A stretch of DNA of 5,032 nt from Flavobacteriales bacterium (GTDB lineage: Bacteria; Bacteroidota; Bacteroidia; Flavobacteriales; Flavobacteriaceae): positions 1 through 5,032 of the forward strand of contig WGAP01000063.1 in the NCBI GenBank assembly GCA_015494775.1, given 5' to 3'. This document shows positions 1 through 5,032 of the stretch, one piece after another. Positions within the stretch are counted from its first letter, which is position 1, and the number at the start of each line of letters is the position of its first letter. The translations under genes were made by a program, and so were the position numbers. The notes beneath the pieces were generated by a model, which was not told the DNA's origin, did not search any database, and worked only from the letters and a program-made list of their open reading frames with translations.

Positions 1-582
1 ATGACCCGCGAAGCCGCCCGGGCCGTGCGGAGTTTTCCACAAACCGACACGGTGTATATGTTCCTGGATACCGTGCCGCGACCTTTGTTCGGCAGCAAGC
101 GGTGGTCGTTTGACAACTACGGGCCGCTGTATATTCCGCGCAAGGGCGACACGGTAACACTCACCCGCGAAAATTATCCGGTCTATAAACGCCTGCTCGA
201 AGAATACGAAACCATGGAACCGCTGACCTATAACCGCGTGGAATGGAAAAACGGCAGTGTGTATATCAACGGCAAACCCGTCAAAAAATATGTGTTCAAG
301 CAAAATTATTACTGGATGATGGGCGACAACCGCAGCCATTCCGAAGACTCGCGCGTGTGGGGCTTTGTGCCGTGGACGCACATTGTGGGCAAGCCCGTGT
401 TCATTTGGTTCAGCAAGGACAATGTTACGGGCAAAATCCGTTGGGATCGGATCTTTACCACTGTAAGCGGCAAGGGCAAACGGGTAAGCTATTTTTGGTA
501 TGTAATGGCCGTCCTGTTCCTTTGGTTGGTGGTTTGGCCCTATTACCGCAAGCGGAAGAAGGCGGAGAAAAAAATTAAGTAG
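1..582 (+). CDS. lepB: Signal peptidase I, C-terminal part (5' end cut by window edge)
   Basis: Membrane-bound serine protease that removes signal peptides from exported proteins on the outer face of the cytoplasmic membrane. 193 residues are visible. The clearest signature is the last conserved box of the family, GDNRSHSEDSR at residues 108-118 followed by WGFVP and a VGKPVFIWFS strand; S114 and D116 match the Ser and Asp of E. coli box E that support the catalytic lysine. The nucleophilic Ser and the general-base Lys lie upstream of the window, so activity cannot be judged. Residues 38-100, including NYGPLYIPRKGD, resemble the insertion typical of Bacteroidota LepB. A hydrophobic segment at about 163-181 and a basic tail (RKRKKAEKK) suggest a C-terminal membrane anchor. 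The ATG at base 1 is unlikely to be the true start: the residues after it read like mid-protein sequence, and family members are much longer. The gene is convergent with the ALDH gene. Family assignment is firm; the symbol is by homology. Confidence 0.93.
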   Translation: MTREAARAVRSFPQTDTVYMFLDTVPRPLFGSKRWSFDNYGPLYIPRKGDTVTLTRENYPVYKRLLEEYETMEPLTYNRVEWKNGSVYINGKPVKKYVFKQNYYWMMGDNRSHSEDSRVWGFVPWTHIVGKPVFIWFSKDNVTGKIRWDRIFTTVSGKGKRVSYFWYVMAVLFLWLVVWPYYRKRKKAEKKIK

Positions 583-639
583 GAAATCGGCAATAGAAAT
601 TTTACCGCAGTATTTTAAAGCATATATCCTAGTTTGTAT

Positions 640-679
640 CTCTGTGGTAAAAAATATAAACCACAGAGTGGCACAGAGT
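640..679. repeat. Palindromic CACAGAGT repeat, copy 1 (left arm truncated)
   Basis: Hairpin with arms CTCTGTGGT (640-648) and ACCACAGAG (660-668) around an 11-nt A/T loop, followed by one more unit, GCACAGAGTA, at 671-680. The outer left-arm units seen in copies 2 to 4 are absent. It begins 57 bp after the signal peptidase stop codon, so its stem-loop could help end that transcript, although no clean T-run follows on the plus strand. Confidence 0.8.
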
Positions 680-694
680 AAAAATTAAAAAAAA

Positions 695-790
695 CCCTGT
701 GAAACTCTGTGTAGAACTCCGTGTAACTCTGTGGTAAAAAAATTAAACCACAGAGTAGCACAGAGTAGATTTCACAGAGTAACACAGAGT
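695..790. repeat. Palindromic CACAGAGT repeat, copy 2 (full length)
   Basis: Full-size copy. The inner stem is a perfect 10-bp inverted repeat, ACTCTGTGGT (726-735) with ACCACAGAGT (747-756), around an 11-nt A/T loop. Each arm continues outward for about 41-44 nt as four roughly 10-11-nt units: CTGTGAA, CTCTGTGTAG, CTCCGTGTA and CTCTGTGGT on the left, and the CACAGAGT series on the right. The whole can fold into one long imperfect cruciform. Positions 707-754 are identical to 1007-1054 in copy 4. Confidence 0.9.
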
Positions 791-845
791 AAAATATTAG
801 ATGCGAGAAATTATTATCGGAAATAACAAATCGGAAAATATAAAA

Positions 846-945
846 ACTCTGTGGAACTCTGTGTAGAACTCCGTGTAACTCTGTGGTAAAAAATTTAATT
901 AACCACAGAGTCGCACAGCGTAAATTTCACAGAGTAACACAGAGT
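846..945. repeat. Palindromic CACAGAGT repeat, copy 3 (full length)
   Basis: Full-size copy in the same orientation as copy 2. The inner stem is ACTCTGTGGT (878-887) with ACCACAGAGT (902-911), around a 14-nt loop (11 nt in the other copies). The left arm spans 846-887 and the right arm 902-945. The outer right-arm block at 925-948 is identical to 770-793 in copy 2. Small changes such as CACAGCGT at 914-921 show some divergence between copies. Confidence 0.9.
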
Positions 946-993
946 AAAGAATTGGAGGTAAAAAAAAATTTTGGGAATAGCTTAGTAGAAAAA

Positions 994-1054
994 ACTCCGT
1001 GTAACGCTGTGTAGAACTCCGTGTAACTCTGTGGTAAAAAAATTAAACCACAGA
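994..1054. repeat. Palindromic CACAGAGT repeat, copy 4 (right arm truncated)
   Basis: The left arm is complete (994-1035: CTCCGTGTAA, CGCTGTGTAG, CTCCGTGTA, CTCTGTGGT). The right arm stops inside its first unit, ACCACAGA at 1047-1054, and runs into unrelated AT-rich sequence. It is the mirror case of copy 1, which lacks the outer left arm. Orientation matches copies 2 and 3. Confidence 0.87.
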
Positions 1055-1106
1055 ATAATAAAATGGAATTCTAAAAAGCTCCTTGTAAAAAATACCCGGA
1101 CCGGAT

Positions 1107-1139
1107 AAAAAAAACCGCTCGCCGTTTTGACGAGCGGTT
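1107..1139 (-). terminator. Rho-independent terminator of the aldehyde dehydrogenase gene
   Basis: Read on the minus strand, a perfect 9-bp stem (AACCGCTCG with CGAGCGGTT, plus-strand 1131-1139 and 1113-1121) encloses a 9-nt loop and is followed by a run of T (plus-strand A-run 1107-1114). It begins about 25 nt after the ALDH stop codon at 1165-1167. This is the classical intrinsic terminator layout. A T-rich stretch on the plus-strand side (about 1148-1153) is weaker and more distant, so use in the other direction is doubtful. Confidence 0.9.
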
Positions 1140-1164
1140 GAAGTAATGTTTTTCTGGAACAGGT

Positions 1165-2721
1165 TTAATCCAAATCGAATTTGATACCTTGTGCCAAGGG
1201 CAGTTCCTTGCTGTAATTGACCGTGGAAGTCTGACGGCGCATATAGGCCTTCCAGGCATCGGAACCCGATTCGCGGCCGCCGCCGGTATCTTTTTCGCCG
1301 CCGAAGGCCCCGCCTATTTCGGCGCCCGAAGTTCCGGTGTTTACATTGGCAATACCGCAATCGGAGCCCACGGACGAAACAAAAAGTTCGGCTTCGCGCA
1401 GGTTTTCGGTAAAAATGGCCGACGACAGTCCTTGCGGAACATCGTTGTTGATGGCAATGGCGTTTTCCACATCGCCGCTGTATTTGATCAGGTAAACGAT
1501 GGGCGCAAAGGTTTCTTCCTGCACGATTTCGTAGTGATTTTCGGCTTCGGCAATGGCCGGCACCACATACAAGCCCGTTTCATAACCCGGGCCTTCGAGC
1601 ACTTGTCCGCCGTAAATCACTTTTCCGCCTTCTTTTTCCACTTGTTCCAGGGCGTATTTGAAATTGTCCACCGCAAATTTGTCGATGAGCGGTCCCACCA
1701 AGGTTTTTTCGTCCAACGGATTACCGATGCGTTCGGATATTTTCTTGTAGGCGTTGATCATTTTTTCCTTAAACTCGTCGTAGATGCTTTCGTGCAAAAT
1801 GATGCGGCGCGTACTTGTACAACGTTGTCCGGCCGTACCCACGGTGCCGAACACCGTGGACATCAATGCCAGGTTTTGGTTGGCATGGGGTGTAATGATT
1901 ACGGCATTGTTGCCGCCCAATTCCAGGATGGTTTTACCCAGGCGTTTGCCCACCACTTCGGCCACATGGCGGCCGGTGGCAATGGAGCCGGTCATGGAAA
2001 TGAGCGGAATGCGTTTGTCGGCCAGGAAGTTGTCGCCCATAACCGACGAACGGCCGATGACCAGACTAAATACGCCTTCGGGCACGTTGTTTTCTTCCAA
2101 CACCGATTGGATGATATTGTGCGTGGCAATGGCCGTGAGCGGCGTTTTGGACGAAGGCTTCCAAATCACCGTATCGCCGGCCGTAATGGCCAGGGCGGTG
2201 TTCCATGCCCACACGGCCACCGGAAAGTTAAACGAAGTGATGATGCCCACCGGGCCCAGCGGTTGATATTGCTCGAACAGCCGGTGTTCGGGCCGTTCCG
2301 ACTGCAAACTCACGCCGTTCATGGTACGCGCTTGACCCACGGCAAAATCGCAGATGTCGATCATTTCCTGCACTTCGCCTTTGCCTTCCACCAGGATTTT
2401 ACCCATTTCGTAGGTTACCAGAGCGCCCAAATCATCCTTGTATTCGCGCAGTTTGAGTCCGATTTGTCGCACCACTTCGGCGCGTACGGGAGCCGGCACT
2501 TTGCGCCATTGGCGGAAAGCTTCCACGGATTTTTGCACCACCATTTCGTAATCGTCCAAAGTGGCGGTTTTGACTTCGGCGATTTTTTTGCCGTCCACGG
2601 GCGAATAGGATGCGGTGATTTTGCCGTCGGTGTCGTACCAACGGGTTCCGGTGGACACGCCGGGGTTCAGGTCTTTGATGCCGAGGCGGTCCAATACTTG
2701 ACGGATATTCACTGTTGCCAT
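1165..2721 (-). CDS. ALDH7-family aldehyde dehydrogenase (probable alpha-aminoadipic semialdehyde dehydrogenase)
   Basis: NAD(P)+-dependent oxidation of an aldehyde to its acid in the cytosol. The closest family is ALDH7A1/AmaB, which converts alpha-aminoadipic semialdehyde (in equilibrium with piperideine-6-carboxylate) to alpha-aminoadipate in lysine breakdown. The 518 residues match the family length. Visible motifs are SFNFP with oxyanion Asn N165, WKPS with cofactor-site K188, ELGG with general base E267, GQRCT with nucleophile C301, and EETFAP with E403. The C-terminal block (GSDCGIANVN, TSGAEIGGAFGGEK, GGGRESGSDAWKAYMRR, NYSKELPLAQGIKF) is characteristic of ALDH7 and also contains the substrate-binding region. 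The start MATVNIRQVLDRLG at 2721 is chosen because it fits a normal family N terminus; the frame stays open upstream but runs into the GC-rich repeat. No Shine-Dalgarno is seen, as is common in Bacteroidota. The gene stands alone, with its own terminator. Substrate is inferred from family; detoxification of other aldehydes or betaine aldehyde is possible. Confidence 0.95.
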   Translation of the reverse strand: MATVNIRQVLDRLGIKDLNPGVSTGTRWYDTDGKITASYSPVDGKKIAEVKTATLDDYEMVVQKSVEAFRQWRKVPAPVRAEVVRQIGLKLREYKDDLGALVTYEMGKILVEGKGEVQEMIDICDFAVGQARTMNGVSLQSERPEHRLFEQYQPLGPVGIITSFNFPVAVWAWNTALAITAGDTVIWKPSSKTPLTAIATHNIIQSVLEENNVPEGVFSLVIGRSSVMGDNFLADKRIPLISMTGSIATGRHVAEVVGKRLGKTILELGGNNAVIITPHANQNLALMSTVFGTVGTAGQRCTSTRRIILHESIYDEFKEKMINAYKKISERIGNPLDEKTLVGPLIDKFAVDNFKYALEQVEKEGGKVIYGGQVLEGPGYETGLYVVPAIAEAENHYEIVQEETFAPIVYLIKYSGDVENAIAINNDVPQGLSSAIFTENLREAELFVSSVGSDCGIANVNTGTSGAEIGGAFGGEKDTGGGRESGSDAWKAYMRRQTSTVNYSKELPLAQGIKFDLD

Positions 2722-2739
2722 AGTTCGATTGATTTTGGG

Positions 2740-2771
2740 TAAAAATACGCATAATCCTTGCATTGAACAAT
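2740..2771 (-). promoter_or_regulatory. Candidate Bacteroidota-type promoter of the ALDH gene
   Basis: On the minus strand, ATTG (plus 2768-2771) lies 20 nt upstream of TATTTTTA (plus 2740-2747), resembling the -33 TTTG / -7 TAnnTTTG pattern of Bacteroidota sigma factor. The implied transcription start would lie only about 10-15 nt before the ATG. A small inverted repeat, CATTG-AA-CAATG (2761-2772), overlaps the -33 element and could be an operator. The match is weak and is inferred by eye. Confidence 0.35.
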
Positions 2772-2782
2772 GATTTTTATTT

Positions 2783-3000
2783 GGGCGCCTCCCCGGACAT
2801 CGCTTCGCGATGTCGGGGCCGCGTGCTCCGCTCAAACGGTGCTTGTCCGGCCGGTGGTTTTCGGCTTCGCGCTCTTCGGGCGCTTCGCCCCGCCCGTGCG
2901 TGGGGCTTCCTACGGGCGCCTCCGCCGGGCGGGAAAACCGGCGACGCAAGCGCCGCCGCACCGGCCGGCCGGCGCCCCGTAACCGCTGCGCCCGCTGGCG
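2783..3000. repeat. GC-rich hairpin-rich intergenic element
   Basis: About 76% G+C over 2781-3000 by hand count, sharply set off from AT-rich flanks on both sides. It is packed with short inverted repeats: GACATCGC/GCGATGTC at 2796-2814, GGGCG-CTT-CGCCC at 2878-2890, and the 12-bp palindrome CCGGCCGGCCGG at 2961-2972. The ends carry matching inverted GGGCGCC (2783-2789) and GGCGCCC (2971-2977), and GGGCGCC recurs at 2914-2920. Phrases such as CTTCGGGCGCTTCGCCC and GGGCTTCCTACGGGCGCC resemble GC-rich intergenic repeats I recall from Bacteroidota genomes, but this cannot be confirmed here. Frames are open on both strands because GC-rich DNA has few stops; the predicted peptides are low-complexity (Arg, Ala, Pro, Gly) and are not credible proteins. 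It sits between two divergent promoters, outside both. Confidence 0.7.
2791..2818. other. Strong stem-loop at the edge of the GC-rich element
   Basis: CCCC-G-GACATCGC pairs with GCGATGTC-GGGG around a 3-nt TTC loop, giving about 12 base pairs with one bulged G at 2795. It is the longest single hairpin in the GC-rich element and lies about 20 bp beyond the candidate ALDH -33 box. No T-run follows on either strand, so it is not a standard intrinsic terminator. Function unknown. Confidence 0.7.
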
Positions 3001-3063
3001 CAAAAAACTTTGACAATCCTGACGGCCCCTCAAACCGGCTTTCCGAAAAACGCACACAACGCA

Positions 3064-3094
3064 TTGCATATCCCACGAAAAATCCCTAATTTCA
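3064..3094 (+). promoter_or_regulatory. Candidate Bacteroidota-type promoter of hutU
   Basis: TTG (3064-3066), a 20-nt spacer and TAATTTCA (3087-3094) resemble the Bacteroidota -33/-7 pattern. The implied start of transcription would be near 3100, giving a leader of roughly 15 nt before the ATG at 3115. The spacing is the same as in the candidate promoter of the divergent ALDH gene. No ribosome binding site is visible in the leader. Weak by sequence alone. Confidence 0.35.
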
Positions 3095-3105
3095 TTTGCG
3101 CAAAT
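3094..3105. promoter_or_regulatory. 12-bp perfect palindrome before hutU, possible operator
   Basis: ATTTGCGCAAAT is perfectly self-complementary and ends 9 bp before the hutU start codon, directly after the candidate -7 element. A dyad here would let a dimeric repressor block transcription initiation. It does not look like the HutC operator described for Pseudomonas, and no regulator gene is in the window. The regulatory role is inference. Confidence 0.35.
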
Positions 3106-3114
3106 TCATCCGCC

Positions 3115-5032
3115 ATGAACGATTTCCAACGACAAATACGCCAAGGCATTCCCGATACACTCCCCGAACCCAAACCCTACGATCCCGACATCAACCATGC
3201 ACCGCCCAGGCGCAATATCCTTACCGGCGAAGAAAAAAAACTGGCCGTGCGCAATGCGCTTCGCTATTTCCCGCCCGAGTGGCACAAGGTGTTGGCGCCC
3301 GAATTTCGCGACGAACTCGAAACCTACGGCCGGATTTATATGTACCGCTTCCGACCCGATTATCCCATGTTTGCCCGCCCCATCGACGAATATCCGGCCC
3401 GCACACGCCAAGCGGCGGCCATTATGCTGATGATACAAAACAATTTGGACCCGCGCGTGGCCCAGCATCCGCATGAATTGATTACCTACGGCGGCAACGG
3501 TGCCGTATTCCAAAACTGGGCCCAATATTTGCTCACCATGCGTTACCTCTCGGAAATGACTGATGAGCAAACCCTGGTGATGTATTCGGGCCATCCGTTG
3601 GGATTGTTCCCCTCGCACAAAGACGCCCCGCGCGTGGTGGTAACCAACGGCATGATGATACCCAATTACTCCTCCCTGGACGACTACGACCGCTACAACG
3701 CCCTGGGCGTTACCCAGTACGGCCAAATGACGGCGGGCAGTTATATGTACATCGGCCCCCAAGGTATTGTCCACGGCACCACCATCACCCTGCTCAACGC
3801 CAAGCGTATCATACGCGAACGCTTCGGAAAGCCGGCGGATGAACCCGTGCTGTTCGTTTCGGCCGGATTGGGCGGTATGAGCGGCGCCCAACCCAAGGCG
3901 GGCAATATTGCCGGCGTGGTCAGTGTGGTGGCCGAAGTCAATCCGCGGGCCGCACGCAAACGCCACAGCCAGGGCTGGGTGGATGTGCTCACCGACGATT
4001 TGGACGACCTGACCGCCCGCGTGCGCTATGCCCTCCAAAAAGGCCAAGTGATTTCCTTCGGCTATATCGGCAATGTGGTTCACGTGTGGGAACGCTTTCT
4101 CGACGAAGGCCTCAAAATCGACTTGGGCAGCGACCAAACTTCGTTACACAATCCCTACAACGGCGGCTACTATCCCGTGGAACTCTCCTTCGACGAAGCC
4201 AATCGCATGATGGCCGACCAGCCGGAAAAATTCCGCGAATACGTTCACCGCTCATTGCGCCGCCAGGTGGATGCCATCAACAAGCATGCCGAACGCGGAA
4301 CCTACTTTTTCGACTACGGCAATGCCTTCCTGCTCGAAAGCAGCCGGGCCGGCGCAGACATCCTCCGCCCCGACGGACGTTTCAAATATCCGTCCTATGT
4401 GGAAGACATCATGGGCCCCTACTGCTTCGACTACGGTTTCGGCCCCTTCCGCTGGGTTTGCACCAGTGGAAAACCCGAAGATTTGGCCGTTACCGACCGT
4501 ATTGCCACCGAAGTTCTCGAAGAACTGCGGCAAAATGCACCGGAGCGCATCCAACAACAAATGGCCGACAACATCCAATGGATACGCGGTGCCCAAGAGA
4601 ATAAGTTGGTGGTGGGTTCGCAAGCACGCATCCTCTATGCCGACGCTTGGGGCCGCATCGAAATTGCCCGCCGGTTCAACGAAGCCATTGCCCGGGGCGA
4701 AATTTCGGCGCCCGTAGTGCTGGGTCGTGACCATCACGATGTGTCGGGTACCGATTCGCCGTTCCGCGAAACGTCCAATATCTACGACGGCAGCCGTTTC
4801 ACGGCCGATATGGCCGTGCAAAACGTTATCGGCGATGCCTTCCGCGGTGCCACTTGGGTTTCGTTGCACAACGGTGGCGGCGTCGGTTGGGGCGAAGTCA
4901 TCAATGGGGGCTTCGGTATGGTACTCGACGGCAGCGCCGATGCCGACCGCCGGCTCAAACAAATGCTCTATTGGGATGTGAACAACGGAATTGCCCGCCG
5001 CAGTTGGGCCCGCAATGACAATGCCATGTTTA
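3115..5032 (+). CDS. hutU: Urocanate hydratase, long type (3' end cut by window edge)
   Basis: Cytosolic enzyme of histidine degradation: adds water to urocanate to give 4-imidazolone-5-propionate, using tightly bound NAD+ as an electrophile. 639 codons are visible with no stop or frame break. Conserved blocks in order are YGGNGAVFQNWAQY (125-138), QMTAGSYMYIGPQGIVHGT (204-222), the glycine-rich NAD-binding turn SAGLGGMSGAQPKAG (249-263), YCFDYGFGPFRWV (436-448), LGRDHHD (536-542) and SLHNGGGVGWGE (583-594). C437 aligns by eye with the active-site cysteine of the Pseudomonas enzyme (Cys410). The protein is of the roughly 660-680-residue type found in Bacteroidota and mammals rather than the roughly 555-residue Pseudomonas/Bacillus type, so perhaps 20-40 residues are missing. 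The ATG at 3115 gives MNDFQRQIRQGIP, a normal family N terminus; no Shine-Dalgarno is seen. Other hut genes may follow to the right, but none is visible. It is divergent from the ALDH gene. Confidence 0.97.
   Translation, partial: MNDFQRQIRQGIPDTLPEPKPYDPDINHAPPRRNILTGEEKKLAVRNALRYFPPEWHKVLAPEFRDELETYGRIYMYRFRPDYPMFARPIDEYPARTRQAAAIMLMIQNNLDPRVAQHPHELITYGGNGAVFQNWAQYLLTMRYLSEMTDEQTLVMYSGHPLGLFPSHKDAPRVVVTNGMMIPNYSSLDDYDRYNALGVTQYGQMTAGSYMYIGPQGIVHGTTITLLNAKRIIRERFGKPADEPVLFVSAGLGGMSGAQPKAGNIAGVVSVVAEVNPRAARKRHSQGWVDVLTDDLDDLTARVRYALQKGQVISFGYIGNVVHVWERFLDEGLKIDLGSDQTSLHNPYNGGYYPVELSFDEANRMMADQPEKFREYVHRSLRRQVDAINKHAERGTYFFDYGNAFLLESSRAGADILRPDGRFKYPSYVEDIMGPYCFDYGFGPFRWVCTSGKPEDLAVTDRIATEVLEELRQNAPERIQQQMADNIQWIRGAQENKLVVGSQARILYADAWGRIEIARRFNEAIARGEISAPVVLGRDHHDVSGTDSPFRETSNIYDGSRFTADMAVQNVIGDAFRGATWVSLHNGGGVGWGEVINGGFGMVLDGSADADRRLKQMLYWDVNNGIARRSWARNDNAMF

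Larger units (their letters stand above)
583..1164. other. AT-rich gap between convergent genes, filled by palindromic repeats
   Basis: No gene is supported here. The stretch separates the 3' ends of the signal peptidase (+) and aldehyde dehydrogenase (-) genes. From about 640 to 1054 it is dominated by four copies of one palindromic repeat family, separated by AT-rich spacers of 15, 55 and 48 nt that do not resemble one another. The part from 1055 to 1106 is plain AT-rich sequence. The intrinsic terminator of the minus-strand gene follows at 1107-1139. Short open frames here are chance products of the repeats. A degenerate extra half-unit (TTACCGCAG, 602-610) may be a decayed partner of the first copy. 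Confidence 0.85.

Noticed and set aside
1..3. ATG at base 1 as the true start of the signal peptidase
   Set aside because: The following residues read as mid-protein family sequence and the catalytic Ser and Lys boxes and N-terminal membrane segment are absent, so the gene must begin upstream of the window.
640..1054. Possible CRISPR array
   Set aside because: Repeats are about 100 nt, themselves composed of smaller inverted units, two of four are truncated, spacers are of unequal length (15, 55, 48 nt) and AT-rich, and no cas gene is present.
1189..2742. Long open frame of 517 codons on the plus strand opposite the ALDH gene
   Set aside because: It is the antisense of a clearly recognised ALDH7 coding sequence; its translation is rich in His, Phe, Gly and Arg with no family motif, as expected for the complement of GC-rich coding DNA.
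2722..3069. N-terminal extension of the ALDH by 116 residues
   Set aside because: The frame is open but encodes a low-complexity Arg/Ala/Gly peptide through the GC-rich repeat; the ALDH7 family N terminus fits the ATG at 2721.
2763..3089. Small proteins encoded in the GC-rich gap on either strand
   Set aside because: Several overlapping frames are open at once because stop codons are rare in such DNA; none has a credible start context, motif or balanced composition.
583..3114. Transfer RNA or other known RNA gene in the intergenic regions
   Set aside because: No cloverleaf, T-loop consensus or riboswitch core could be found in either gap; the hairpins are explained by the repeat elements and the ALDH terminator.
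3106..4137. Open frame of 343 codons on the minus strand opposite hutU
   Set aside because: It lies fully antisense to conserved urocanate hydratase motifs and has no recognisable domain.
4252..4962. Open frame of 236 codons on the minus strand opposite hutU
   Set aside because: Same reason: antisense shadow of the conserved C-terminal half of HutU.

Overview
The window looks like chromosomal DNA of a member of the Bacteroidota. Three signs point there: a signal peptidase I of the Bacteroidota type with an insertion and a C-terminal anchor, genes without clear Shine-Dalgarno sequences, and weak matches to the Bacteroidota -33/-7 promoter pattern (TTG, about 20 nt, TAnnTT). The genus cannot be read from the sequence. 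Coding DNA is moderately GC-rich, and the two intergenic gaps are compositionally extreme in opposite directions.

Layout. Positions 1-582 (+) hold the C-terminal part of a signal peptidase I, cut by the left edge. Positions 583-1164 form an AT-rich non-coding gap between two convergent genes. It carries four copies (two full-size, two truncated) of a large palindromic repeat built from CACAGAGT/ACTCTGTG units, then an intrinsic terminator for the gene on the minus strand. Positions 1165-2721 (-) encode a complete 518-residue ALDH7-family aldehyde dehydrogenase, most like alpha-aminoadipic semialdehyde dehydrogenase. Positions 2722-3114 are the gap between divergent genes. A GC-rich (about 76% over 2781-3000), hairpin-rich element lies in its middle, flanked on each side by a candidate promoter. 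Positions 3115-5032 (+) encode urocanate hydratase (hutU) of the long, mammalian-like type, open to the right edge and lacking only its last few dozen residues.

Function. The two enzyme genes belong to amino-acid catabolism: HutU carries out the second step of histidine breakdown, and the ALDH7 enzyme probably acts in lysine breakdown or aldehyde detoxification. They are transcribed away from each other and could share regulation through the gap, but nothing shows a joint pathway. The signal peptidase is an unrelated housekeeping gene. I see no mobile-element gene, RNA gene, CRISPR array or defence system. The genes are ordinary; the unusual content is the two intergenic repeat elements.
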